Origin: Kribbella amoyensis
GTDB lineage: Bacteria; Actinomycetota; Actinomycetes; Propionibacteriales; Kribbellaceae
Assembly (NCBI RefSeq): GCF_007828865.1
Contig: NZ_VIVK01000001.1
Coordinates: forward strand, 992,001-1,056,000
Reading direction: 5' to 3'
DNA length: 64,000 nucleotides
Shown: positions 15,615-24,094 of the stretch, piece after piece
How positions within the stretch are numbered: the stretch's first letter is position 1
Layout: each line of letters starts with the position of its first letter
Program-made: the position numbers and the translations under genes
Notes under the pieces: generated by a model
Database searches by the model: none
Told to the model about the DNA's origin: nothing
Seen by the model: only the letters and a program-made list of their open reading frames with translations

Positions 15615-16124
15615 ATGGAGTCGGAGGGGGTCATCGTCGTCACCGGCATCACGGCGGCGGGGAAGTCGACCGTCTCCCAACTGCTCGCCGAGCGGTTCCA
15701 GTACGGCGTCCATCTGCGCGGTGAGGTGTTCCGCCGGATGATCGTCAGCGGCCAGGCCGCGGCGGACGCCGATGACGGTGCCGAGGCGATGAAGCAGCTC
15801 CGGCTCCGGTACCGGCTGGTCTGCCAGGCCGCCGACGGGTACGCCCAGGCCGGGTTCACGGTGGTCCTGCAGGACGTGGTGATCGGCGAACTGGCGCGCG
15901 AGTTCCTGGACGCGATCGAGAGCCGGCCGCGGTACCTGGTCGTCCTGACCCCACGGCCGGACGTGATCTCGTCCCGGCTCGGCGGCCTGTCCGTGGACGA
16001 GCTGGACTACGAGTTGCACGCCTTCACGCCCCGTCGCGGACTCTGGCTGGACAACTCCGACCTGACCCCGAACGAGACCGTCGACGCCATCCTCGGCCGC
16101 CTCGACGAGGCCGGCTTCGACTGA
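15615..16124 (+). CDS. Small P-loop kinase-like ATPase
   Basis: A 169-residue single-domain protein with Walker A GITAAGKST (about residues 11-19), a region LRGEVFRRMI with a candidate base and Arg, and FTVVLQDVVIG/YLVVLTPRPDVI strands. The size and motif order resemble chloramphenicol phosphotransferase-like and gluconokinase-like small kinases of the AAA_33 group. The substrate cannot be told from sequence. It stands alone between the TetR gene and the molybdopterin oxidoreductase, with ATG at 15615 weakly preceded by a ribosome site. An antibiotic-modifying role is possible but only an analogy. Confidence 0.7.
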   Translation: MESEGVIVVTGITAAGKSTVSQLLAERFQYGVHLRGEVFRRMIVSGQAAADADDGAEAMKQLRLRYRLVCQAADGYAQAGFTVVLQDVVIGELAREFLDAIESRPRYLVVLTPRPDVISSRLGGLSVDELDYELHAFTPRRGLWLDNSDLTPNETVDAILGRLDEAGFD

Positions 16125-16158
16125 CCACGGACCCGGCCGGAACGACTGGCCGCGGTGA

Positions 16159-16172
16159 CTACCCAGGGGTAG
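16159..16172. promoter_or_regulatory. GC palindrome 10 bases before the molybdopterin oxidoreductase
   Basis: CTACCC-AG-GGGTAG is a perfect 6-base inverted repeat. It resembles the ACCC/GGGT palindromes bound by CsoR/RcnR-type metal sensors. Its position, ending 9 bases before the ATG, would cover the transcription start. No CsoR gene is in the window. Confidence 0.35.
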
Positions 16173-16181
16173 TTTGGCCGG

Positions 16182-18314
16182 ATGACGGCCACCGTGCGGA
16201 GGACCTCGTGCAACCTGTGTGAAGCGATCTGCGGAGTACTGGTCACCGTCGCGGACGGGCGCGTGACCGACATCCGCGGGGATGCCTCCGACCCGTTGTC
16301 GCGCGGGCACATCTGCCCGAAGGCGGTCGCGCTGAAGGACCTGCAGGAGGATCCCGATCGGCTCACCCGGCCGGTCCGGCGGACCGCGGACGGCTGGCTC
16401 GAGCTGGAGTGGGACGAGGCGTACGAGTACGTCGTCGAGCGGCTGACCGCGATCCAGCGGGAGCACGGGAAGAATGCGGTCGGCGTGTACCTCGGCAACC
16501 CGAACGTGCACAGCCTGGGCGCGATGACGCACCTGCCGCCGACGGTCAAGCTGCTGCGGACCAGGAACAGGTTCAGCGCGACCTCGGTCGACCAGTTGCC
16601 GCACATGCTCGCCTGTCACCTGCTCTACGGGCACCAGTTGATGGTCCCCGTGGCCGACATCGACCGGACCGGGTACCTGCTCGTCCTCGGCGCGAACCCG
16701 CTCGCGTCCAACGGCAGCATGATGACGGCACCCGGCTTCGGCCGGCGGTTGAAGGAGGTCCGCGCGCGCGGCGGCAAGGTGGTCGTGGTCGATCCACGCC
16801 GGACCGAGACGGCGGCCGTCGCCGACGAGCACCACTTCGTCCGGCCGGGAACGGACGCCGCGTTCCTGCTGGCCCTGATCCACCAGGTGATCGCCGACGG
16901 CGACGCCCGGCCGGCGCGGTACGTCGACGGGCTCGAAGCCGTCGCCGAGGCGGTCCGGGACTGGACGCCGGAGCTGGCCGCGGAGGTGACCGGGATCGAC
17001 GCCGAGACGGTCCGGCGGATCGCGGCCGAGTTCGCCCAGGCGGAGCGCGCCGCCTGTTACGGCCGGGTCGGGGTCTCCACCCAGCAGTTCGGGGCCGTCT
17101 GCCACTGGGCGATCCAGGTCCTCAACATCATCACCGGCAACCTCGATAGGCCCGGGGGCGTGATGATCCCGCGGCCCGCGGTCGACACCCTGCGCGGGAT
17201 CGGCAAGGGCCACCTGGGGAGCTGGCGGAGCCGGGTGCGCGGGCTGCCCGAGTTCGGCGGGGAGCTGCCGGCCGCGGCGCTCGCGGAGGAGATCCTGACC
17301 CCCGGCGAGGGCCAGATCCGGGCGATGGTGACGGTCGCGGGCAACCCGGTGCTCTCGCTCCCGACCGGCGGCCGGCTGGACGAGGCCCTCGGCAGCTTGG
17401 AGTTCATGGTCGCCGTCGATCCGTACATCAACGAGACCACCCGGCACGCCGACGTGATCCTGCCACCGACCCCGCCACTCGAACGCGACCACTACGACCT
17501 CGCGTTCCACCAGCTCGCCGTCCGCAACACCGCCCGCTGGAACGACGCGGTCCTCCCCCGCCCGGCCGGATCCCGGCACGACTGGGAGATCTTCCGCGGC
17601 CTCGGCCTGGCCCTGCTCCGGCGTACTCCGCGCAGCCGGCGCAAGCTGATCGCGACCGCCCGGCTGCGGCTCCATCCTCGCCGGATCGTGGACGCCGGGC
17701 TGCGGGTCGGCCCGTACCGGCTGTCGGTGGCCCAGCTGCGGAAGTCGGCCGGCGGCATCGACCTCGGCCCGTTGCAGCCCGCACTCCCGCAGGCCCTGCG
17801 GACCCCGGAGCGCCGGATCGACCTGGCCCAGCCGTTGATCCTCGCCGACCTGCCCGGAGTCCGCGCGACTTTGTTTGCTCCCAGCAACGGTGACGAGCTG
17901 CTCCTGATCGGCCGGCGGCACCTGCGCAGCAACAACTCGTGGATGCACAACTCGGCCCGGCTGGTGAAGGGCAAGCCACGGCACCAGCTGCTGATGAACC
18001 CGGCCGACCTGGATCGGCGCGAACTGTCCGACGGCCAGCTCGTCGAGGTCACCTCGGCGGCCGGCTCGGTCGTCGTCGAAGTTGCCGCGAGCAACGACAT
18101 GATGCCGGGCGTGGTCAGCCTGCCGCACGGTTTCGGGCACGGCCGGCCGGGCGCGCGGCTCTCGGTGGCGAACGGCGTCGCCGGGCCGAGCGCCAACGAC
18201 GTCACCGACGCCGGCCGGACCGATCCGGTGGCCGGGACGGCCGCGCTGAACGGCGTCCCGGTGACCGTCAGTTCAGCGCCGGATCCGGTGCCGGCGGCCC
18301 CGAGCTCTCCCTGA
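16182..18314 (+). CDS. Molybdopterin-dependent oxidoreductase with Fe-S cluster
   Basis: A 710-residue enzyme of the DMSO reductase/formate dehydrogenase superfamily. The N-terminus carries a [4Fe-4S] motif, Cys10, Cys13, Cys17 and Cys45 (CNLCEAIC ... GHICPK), followed by the molybdopterin domains (about 60-560) and the C-terminal cofactor-binding barrel (about 590-700, NNSWMHNSARLVKGKPRH). There is no twin-arginine signal, so it is cytoplasmic. The oxidised substrate is unknown; relatives include assimilatory-type and formate-dehydrogenase-like enzymes. No partner subunit is adjacent. The gene ends 47 bases inside the convergent LacI gene. It needs the molybdate supplied by importers such as ModBC at the window start. 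I could not assign the residue that coordinates molybdenum. Confidence 0.85.
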   Translation: MTATVRRTSCNLCEAICGVLVTVADGRVTDIRGDASDPLSRGHICPKAVALKDLQEDPDRLTRPVRRTADGWLELEWDEAYEYVVERLTAIQREHGKNAVGVYLGNPNVHSLGAMTHLPPTVKLLRTRNRFSATSVDQLPHMLACHLLYGHQLMVPVADIDRTGYLLVLGANPLASNGSMMTAPGFGRRLKEVRARGGKVVVVDPRRTETAAVADEHHFVRPGTDAAFLLALIHQVIADGDARPARYVDGLEAVAEAVRDWTPELAAEVTGIDAETVRRIAAEFAQAERAACYGRVGVSTQQFGAVCHWAIQVLNIITGNLDRPGGVMIPRPAVDTLRGIGKGHLGSWRSRVRGLPEFGGELPAAALAEEILTPGEGQIRAMVTVAGNPVLSLPTGGRLDEALGSLEFMVAVDPYINETTRHADVILPPTPPLERDHYDLAFHQLAVRNTARWNDAVLPRPAGSRHDWEIFRGLGLALLRRTPRSRRKLIATARLRLHPRRIVDAGLRVGPYRLSVAQLRKSAGGIDLGPLQPALPQALRTPERRIDLAQPLILADLPGVRATLFAPSNGDELLLIGRRHLRSNNSWMHNSARLVKGKPRHQLLMNPADLDRRELSDGQLVEVTSAAGSVVVEVAASNDMMPGVVSLPHGFGHGRPGARLSVANGVAGPSANDVTDAGRTDPVAGTAALNGVPVTVSSAPDPVPAAPSSP

Positions 18315-19296
18315 CCATCAGCACCGGCGTCGAGAACAGGTGCGCCTCCGGTCGTGCCCCGGCCCGCAAAGCGAACAACCGCTCGGCCACTTCGGCGCCG
18401 TAGGCAACGATGTTGTGGCTCATCGCTGTCAGCCTCGGATGCACCAGCCGGCACAGCGCCGAGTCGTCCCAGGCGACCAGGGTGACGTCGTCCGGCGACC
18501 TCAGGCCCAGCCCGCTCAGTACCGACAACCCGGCGACCGCCATCAGGTCGTTGTCGTAGACAAGCGCCGTCGGGCGGTCGGTCGCCGTCATCAGCTCGCG
18601 GGTCGCCTCAGCGCCTTGCTCACCGGAGAAGTCGGTGTGCACGACCTTCAGGTCGAGGCCCAGTCTGCGGCCCACCGCGGTGAACGCCTGGTCCCGGATC
18701 CACACGTGGCCGTGCTCCGGCGGCCCGGCGATCCGCCCGACCCTGCGGTGCCCGAGCGACGCGACGTGCTCGACCGCGGCGTACATCGCGGAGGTGCCGT
18801 CGGTCCAGACGCAGGTCAGGTCGTCCGCCAGTGCCGGGTCGCCGACCAGGACCGCGGGCAGCTCCAGCCTGCGCAGCAAGGGGATCCGGGGATCGTCGAC
18901 CCGCAGGTCGACCACGATCACGCCGTCCACCCGGCGCTCGGCGGCCCACTTCCGGTACGTCGCCATCTCCTCGTCGAGGTCCGCCACCACCTGCAGGGCG
19001 AGCGCGTACGACTTCTCGCTCAGGACGGACTGGACGCCACCGACGAAGCCCATGTAGAAGGGCTCCTCGCTGAGCGTCTTCGCGGACCTGGCCAGGACCA
19101 GGCCGAACGTCTCGCTGCGCGCGGCCGACAACTGGCGGGCGGCCCGGTTCGGTACCCACTCCAGTTCCTCGGCGACCTTGAGCACCCGGGCCCGGGTGGC
19201 CTCCGACACCCCCGGCTGGTTGTTCAGCGCGTACGAGACGGCTCCTTTGGAGACTCCCGCCCGTAAGGCGATCTCCCTGATCGTCACTCTGGCCAC
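18268..19296 (-). CDS. LacI-family transcriptional repressor
   Basis: A 342-residue regulator: LacI helix-turn-helix at the N-terminus (VTIREIALRAGVSKGAVSYALNNQPGVSEATRARVLKVAEEL, with the hinge NRAARQLS) and a periplasmic-binding-like sugar domain (about 62-335). The GTG start at 19296 is chosen because AAGGAGG lies 5 bases upstream; an in-frame ATG at 19350 would add 18 residues before the DNA-binding domain. It is divergent from the isomerase-dehydrogenase-glycosidase operon at 19563, and LacI-type palindromes lie in the gap, so it very probably represses that operon in the absence of a galactoside- or mannoside-derived sugar. Its 3' end overlaps the oxidoreductase gene by 47 bases. Confidence 0.88.
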   Translation of the reverse strand: MARVTIREIALRAGVSKGAVSYALNNQPGVSEATRARVLKVAEELEWVPNRAARQLSAARSETFGLVLARSAKTLSEEPFYMGFVGGVQSVLSEKSYALALQVVADLDEEMATYRKWAAERRVDGVIVVDLRVDDPRIPLLRRLELPAVLVGDPALADDLTCVWTDGTSAMYAAVEHVASLGHRRVGRIAGPPEHGHVWIRDQAFTAVGRRLGLDLKVVHTDFSGEQGAEATRELMTATDRPTALVYDNDLMAVAGLSVLSGLGLRSPDDVTLVAWDDSALCRLVHPRLTAMSHNIVAYGAEVAERLFALRAGARPEAHLFSTPVLMVRESSGPPAPDPALN

Positions 19297-19383
19297 GACG
19301 GCCTCCTTCACCCCCGACCCCAGCGCCGGGACGGCCGGCGCGGTCATCACTCATTGTGCGCCCCGGTGGACGGACTGTCTGCG

Positions 19384-19498
19384 GGTAAGCGCTTGCCATC
19401 ACCGTCCGCGACTGATTTGATCAAAGGCCCACCAGGTGAATCGGGTCTGGTCGGCGCGGGGCGGGCTGGGATAGGCTCACCGCGGCACTTAACCGGTT
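19384..19498. promoter_or_regulatory. LacI-type operators in the divergent promoter
   Basis: Three palindromes lie in the 266-base gap. GGTAAGCGCTTGCC (19384-19397) has the AAGCGCTT centre typical of LacI-family operators, with one mismatch between arms. TTTGATCAAA (19416-19425) is perfect. AACCGGTT (19491-19498) is within TTAACCGGTTC, another LacI-like form. They are well placed to control both the repressor gene and the sugar operon. Confidence 0.6.
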
Positions 19499-19562
19499 CG
19501 GCAATGTCAGTTCGGTGCACCCCCAGGGCAGCGGGGGCACGCCGGGACGAGGAGAGAAAACC

Positions 19563-20312
19563 ATGGTCGCAGTGGACAATCTGTCCCTCCAGCTCTACAC
19601 CGTCCGGCACAAGCTGGAAGAGGACTTCGACGCCACCCTGGCCCGGATCGCGGAGATCGGCTACCGCAAGGTGGAGCCGTTCGGCGTGGTCGGGATGGCC
19701 GACAAGCTGGCGGAGGCGCTGCCCAAGTACGGTCTGTCGGCGCCCACCACGCACGCCGGCCTGCTTCGTGAGGAGAGCCTGGCGCCCACCTTCGAGGTGG
19801 CGAAGAAGCTCGGCATCGGCACCGTCATCGACCCGTTCGTGGACCCGGCCAAGTGGCAGTCGGCGGACGACATCAAGGCCACCGCGGACGCACTGAACCA
19901 GGCCGCCGCCGAGGCCGCGGAGCACGGCATCACCATCGGCTACCACAACCACCACTTCGAGCTGGAGTCGAAGGTGGACGGTGTGCACGGCTTGGAGATC
20001 CTGGCCGCGAACCTGTCCGACAACGTCATCCTCGAGGTCGACACGTACTGGGCCGCCGTCGGTGGCGCCGACGTCCCCGCGCTGCTCGGCCGGCTTGGTG
20101 ACCGGGTGAAGGCGCTGCACGTCAAGGACGGCGACGGCACCCTGGACAACAAGGCCCAGGTCGCGGTCGGCGACGGCACCATCGCGGTGACCGACATCCT
20201 GGCCGCGTCGCCGGGCGCCCTGCGGGTGGTCGAGCTGGACGACTTCAGCGGCGAGATCTTCGACGCCGTCGAGGGCAGCTTCCGCTACCTGTCCGGGCTG
20301 GCCGACGCATGA
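19563..20312 (+). CDS. Sugar phosphate isomerase/epimerase (TIM barrel)
   Basis: A 249-residue xylose-isomerase-like TIM barrel of the IolE/IolI group. Metal-ligand regions are visible: the Glu of the second strand (RKVEPFGV), TIGYHNHHFE with a His pair, LEVDTYW with the metal-binding Asp, and LHVKDGDG. Such enzymes isomerise or epimerise keto sugars and often work with a neighbouring Gfo/Idh/MocA dehydrogenase. The ATG at 19563 follows GAGGAGAG; an upstream in-frame GTG is not needed. It is the first gene of the operon and its stop overlaps the next ATG (ATGA). No signal peptide is present. Confidence 0.88.
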   Translation: MVAVDNLSLQLYTVRHKLEEDFDATLARIAEIGYRKVEPFGVVGMADKLAEALPKYGLSAPTTHAGLLREESLAPTFEVAKKLGIGTVIDPFVDPAKWQSADDIKATADALNQAAAEAAEHGITIGYHNHHFELESKVDGVHGLEILAANLSDNVILEVDTYWAAVGGADVPALLGRLGDRVKALHVKDGDGTLDNKAQVAVGDGTIAVTDILAASPGALRVVELDDFSGEIFDAVEGSFRYLSGLADA

Positions 20313-21406
20313 GCGCCGTCGGGGTCGGCGTCATCGGCGCCGGGGTGATCTCGGACGCCTACATCAAGAGCATGCAGAGCTTCCCCGACCTGCAGGTCGT
20401 CGCGATCGGCGACCTGCGACCGGAGGCGGCCAAGGACAAGGCCGAGCAGTACGGGATCGCCACCCACGGCGGGCCCGAGGCCGTCCTGAACAACCCGGAC
20501 GTCGAGATCGTGGTCAACCTGACCATCCCGATCGCGCACGTCGAGGTGGCGCTGGCCGCGATCGCCGCGGGCAAGCACGTGTGGAGCGAGAAGCCGTTCT
20601 CGCTCGACCAGGAGAGCGGGCTGAAGCTGCTCGCCACCGCGCAGGACGCGGGGCTGCGGCTGGGCTGCGCACCGGACACCATCCTCGGCCCGGGGCTGCA
20701 GGAGTCGCGGCGGATCATCGAGCGCGGTGACATCGGGCAGCCGCTGACCGCGTTGACCCTGATGCAGTCGCCCGGCCCGGAGTCCTGGCACCCGAACCCG
20801 GCCTTCCTGTTCCAGCAGGGCGCCGGGCCGCTGTGGGACATCGGCCCGTACTACCTGACCACGCTGGTGCAGTTGTTCGGTCCGGTCGCCGCGGTCGCGG
20901 GTCTCGGCTCGAAGTCGCGGGAGCAGCGCACGATCGGCTCGGGTCCGCTGGCGGGCACCGACTTCGACGTGACCGTCCCGACGCACGTCAGCGCGATCGC
21001 GCGGTTCGAGTCGGGGCAGTCGTCGCAGAGCATCTTCAGCTTCGACTCGCCGCTGCCGCGCGGTGGCTTCGTCGAGATCACCGGTGCGGACGCGACGCTC
21101 GCCGTCCCGGACCCGAACCGGTTCGACGGTGAGATCAAGATCCGCCGCCGCGACGGTGAGGACTGGGAGACCGTCGCGACCACCGAGGCGTCGGCCGAGC
21201 GCGGTACCGGGGTGCTGGAGATGGCGCGGGCGATCCGGGCCGACCGGCCGCACCGGGCGACCGGGGCGCTGGCGTTCCACGTCGTCGACATCATGGCCTC
21301 GGTGACCGACTCGATCGACACCGGCGCGTTCGTCGACGTGACCAGCACGGTCGAGGTCCCGCCGGTACTGCCGGACGACTGGGACGTCCACGCGGCGACC
21401 CTCTGA
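20309..21406 (+). CDS. Gfo/Idh/MocA family NAD(P)-dependent dehydrogenase
   Basis: A 365-residue oxidoreductase with an N-terminal Rossmann fold (GVIGAGVISDAYIKSM, about residues 6-21) and the family signature EKPFSLDQESG (about 94-104, the catalytic Lys in EKP). The C-terminal alpha/beta domain (about 130-340) carries LWDIGPYYLTTL, with the His/Asp region of the active site less canonical. Substrates of this family are sugars, sugar acids and inositols. The coupling to the TIM-barrel isomerase upstream suggests oxidation-isomerisation of a sugar released by the glycosidases downstream, for instance a 3-keto route. It overlaps the isomerase by 4 bases and is followed by the SGNH gene after one base. 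Confidence 0.88.
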   Translation: MSAVGVGVIGAGVISDAYIKSMQSFPDLQVVAIGDLRPEAAKDKAEQYGIATHGGPEAVLNNPDVEIVVNLTIPIAHVEVALAAIAAGKHVWSEKPFSLDQESGLKLLATAQDAGLRLGCAPDTILGPGLQESRRIIERGDIGQPLTALTLMQSPGPESWHPNPAFLFQQGAGPLWDIGPYYLTTLVQLFGPVAAVAGLGSKSREQRTIGSGPLAGTDFDVTVPTHVSAIARFESGQSSQSIFSFDSPLPRGGFVEITGADATLAVPDPNRFDGEIKIRRRDGEDWETVATTEASAERGTGVLEMARAIRADRPHRATGALAFHVVDIMASVTDSIDTGAFVDVTSTVEVPPVLPDDWDVHAATL

Positions 21407-21407
21407 G

Positions 21408-22019
21408 ATGACCGAACCCCTCCTGGATCCCCGGCGGACCATCGTGTTCGCCGGGGATTCCGTCACCGACTGCGGCCGGCGGACCGACCCGGCCGGACTC
21501 GGTGACGGCTATGTGAAACTGCTGGCCGACCACCTCGGGTCGACGGGTCCGCGGGTCGTCAACGCCGGGATCAGCGGGCACCGGGCCAAGGACCTGGTGG
21601 CCCGCTGGCAGACCGACGTGCTGGCCGAGCGGCCGGACCTGGTGTCGATCCTGATCGGGATCAACGACACCTGGCGCCGGTACGACAAGGACGACCTGAC
21701 CTCGGCGGAGGAGTTCGAGGCCTCGTACCGGCTGTTGCTGGAGCCGTTGCGGGAGGTCCGGCTGGTCCTGGTCGAGCCGTTCCTGCTGCCGGTGAAGGAG
21801 GAGCAGCACAGCTGGCGGGAGGACCTCGACCCCAAGCTCGAGGTGGTCCGCCGGCTGGCCGCCGAGTACGGCGCGCTGCTCGTCCGCACCGACACCGAGT
21901 TCACCGCGCGGGCCGTCGAGGCCGGCGCGATCACGCTGGCCGACGACGGGGTGCACCCGACGGCGGCCGGGCATCGCCTGATCGCCGATCTGTGGTTCCG
22001 GACCGTCCTGGAGGACTGA
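21408..22019 (+). CDS. SGNH/GDSL-family hydrolase
   Basis: A 203-residue esterase of the SGNH fold. The nucleophile motif is AGDSVTD (Ser about residue 17), the oxyanion Gly is in NAGISGH, the Asn in IGINDTW and the Asp/His pair in DDGVHPTAAGH near the C-terminus. The protein lacks a signal peptide and is therefore cytosolic. In a glycan operon the likely role is deacetylation of short imported oligosaccharides (acetylated mannan or xylan fragments). That role is an inference. It is linked to the alpha-galactosidase gene by a one-base overlap (TGATG). Confidence 0.85.
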   Translation: MTEPLLDPRRTIVFAGDSVTDCGRRTDPAGLGDGYVKLLADHLGSTGPRVVNAGISGHRAKDLVARWQTDVLAERPDLVSILIGINDTWRRYDKDDLTSAEEFEASYRLLLEPLREVRLVLVEPFLLPVKEEQHSWREDLDPKLEVVRRLAAEYGALLVRTDTEFTARAVEAGAITLADDGVHPTAAGHRLIADLWFRTVLED

Positions 22020-24043
22020 TGACCACGCTGCGCTGGGAAGGACCGGACGTCGCGCTGACGTTCCGGCTCGACGACGGTCCGGTCCGGGTGGAGTCGATCC
22101 ACCCGGCCGCGGCCACGATCGCGGCGCAGACCCTGGTGGAGGTGTCGGCGATCGGTCACGGCCGATCGCCCGGCACCTACCGCCATGTCGGCACCGACCT
22201 CGGCAAGGCCCTGCGGTACGTCTCACACGAACAGACCGCGACGACGCTGCGGATCGTGCAGGCGGATCCGGCCACCGGGCTGCAGGTCACCACCTTCTTC
22301 GAGGCCTCACCGGGTGTCACCGGGTTCCGGACCTGGACCGAGGCGCGGCTGACCGGACCGGGCGAACTGGTCCTCGACTTCCTCTCCGCCGCGGTGCTCG
22401 GTACCCCGGACGTGGACGCGGTCGATCTGGTGGCCGGGGACAACAACTGGATGGCGGAGAGCCGCTGGTCCCGGCGGCCGCTGCGCTCCGCGGGCGTCCC
22501 CGAGATCCGGTCGGCCGAGCACCGGCCGACCTCGCACGCCCGGTGCGCGGTCACGTCGCACGGCTCCTGGTCGACGGGTGAGCGCCTGCCCACCGGCGTC
22601 CTGGTCGACCGGACGGCCGCGTTCGCGCTCGGCTGGCAGATCGAGCACAACGGGCAGTGGCACTACGAGCTCGGTGAGACCCGCGCGGGTGGCTACGTCC
22701 TGCTCAGCGGTCCCACCGACCAGGAGCACCAGTGGACGGCGCGGATCTCGGCCGAGTCGGGCTTCCGGACCGTCCCCGTGTCGGTCGTGGTCGCGACCGG
22801 CCAGGACGAGGCGTTCGGCGCGTTGACCGCGCAGCGCCGGGCGATCCGGCAGCGGCGGCCGATCGACGACCGGCTGCCGGTGATCTTCAACGACTACATG
22901 AACACGCTGATGGGCGACCCGACCACCGAGAAGCTGCTGCCGCTGATCGACGCGGCGGCCGAGGCGGGCGCGGAGTACTTCTGTATCGACGCCGGCTGGT
23001 ACGCCGAGGGCGACTGGTGGAGCACGGTCGGCGCCTGGCAGCCGTCGACGACACGGTTCCCGAACGGGCTCGGCGAGGTGATCGACCGGATCCGCGCCCG
23101 CGGCATGGTGCCCGGCGTCTGGCTGGAGCCCGAGGTCGTCGGCGTCGACTCCCCGCTCGCCACCGAGCTGCCGGCGGACGCGTTCATCAGCCGCGGCGGC
23201 GTCCGCGTCGCGGAGCACGGCCGGCACCTGCTCGACCTGCGCAGCCCGGCCGCACGTGCGCACCTCGACTCGACCGTGGACCGGTTGATCGCCGAGTTCG
23301 GGATCGGCTTCTTCAAGCTGGACTACAACACGATGACCGGGCCCGGGACCGACCTCGACGGGAAGTCCGCGGGACAAGGGCTGCTGGAGCACAACCGGGC
23401 CCAGCTCGCCTGGATCGACGGTGTGCAGGAGCGGCATCCCGAGCTGCTGCTGGAGAACTGCGGGTCCGGCGCCCTGCGGATGGACTACGCGATGCTGTCC
23501 CGGTTCCATCTGCAGTCCACCTCCGACCAGGAGGACCCCGGTCTGTACGCCCCGATCGCGGCAGCCGCTCCGGCGTCCGTCCTCCCGGAACAGGCCGGCA
23601 ACTGGGCGTACCCGCAGCCCGGGATGACCGACGAGCAGCGCACGTTCGCACTGGTGAACGGGATGCTCGGCCGGATGTACCTGTCCGGCCACCTGAACCG
23701 GATGACCGCCGAGGAGCTCGGTGCCGTCGCCGAGGCCGTGACCGCGCACAAGAAGCTGCTCACCGAGCTCCCCCACCTCACCCCGTTCTGGCCGCTCGGG
23801 CTGCCCGGGTGGACCGACGAGTGGATCGCGCTCGGCCTGGCCGGGCCCAACCGGTCGTACCTCGCGCTGTGGCACCGCGGATCGGAGGCGGCCGAGGTCG
23901 TCCTGCCGGTGGCGGCGACCACGGTGACGGACTACTTCCCGGCGGCCGCTGACGGCTGGGCGTACCGCGCCGGTGCCGACGGCCTGACCGTGTCGGCCCC
24001 GGCCGGGGAGCCGTCCGCGCGGGTTATCGAACTCACCGATTGA
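22019..24043 (+). CDS. GH36 alpha-galactosidase
   Basis: A 674-residue glycoside hydrolase of family 36/clan D. It has an N-terminal beta-sandwich (about 1-280), a catalytic TIM barrel (about 285-590) and a C-terminal beta domain. The nucleophile is Asp435 in FKLDYN and the acid/base is Asp503 in STSDQED. FCIDAGWYAEGDWW and LLENCGSGALRMDY are characteristic. Without a signal peptide it should act on imported galactosides such as galactomanno-oligosaccharides or raffinose-type sugars. ATG at 22019 overlaps the SGNH stop; an upstream in-frame start at 21992 lies inside that gene. It retains galactosyl groups ahead of the beta-mannosidase encoded next. Confidence 0.9.
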   Translation: MTTLRWEGPDVALTFRLDDGPVRVESIHPAAATIAAQTLVEVSAIGHGRSPGTYRHVGTDLGKALRYVSHEQTATTLRIVQADPATGLQVTTFFEASPGVTGFRTWTEARLTGPGELVLDFLSAAVLGTPDVDAVDLVAGDNNWMAESRWSRRPLRSAGVPEIRSAEHRPTSHARCAVTSHGSWSTGERLPTGVLVDRTAAFALGWQIEHNGQWHYELGETRAGGYVLLSGPTDQEHQWTARISAESGFRTVPVSVVVATGQDEAFGALTAQRRAIRQRRPIDDRLPVIFNDYMNTLMGDPTTEKLLPLIDAAAEAGAEYFCIDAGWYAEGDWWSTVGAWQPSTTRFPNGLGEVIDRIRARGMVPGVWLEPEVVGVDSPLATELPADAFISRGGVRVAEHGRHLLDLRSPAARAHLDSTVDRLIAEFGIGFFKLDYNTMTGPGTDLDGKSAGQGLLEHNRAQLAWIDGVQERHPELLLENCGSGALRMDYAMLSRFHLQSTSDQEDPGLYAPIAAAAPASVLPEQAGNWAYPQPGMTDEQRTFALVNGMLGRMYLSGHLNRMTAEELGAVAEAVTAHKKLLTELPHLTPFWPLGLPGWTDEWIALGLAGPNRSYLALWHRGSEAAEVVLPVAATTVTDYFPAAADGWAYRAGADGLTVSAPAGEPSARVIELTD

Positions 24044-24094
24044 CCCTAGACTTACTGAACCTGATCAAGTAACCCGCAGAGAGAGTTCCCGCCT

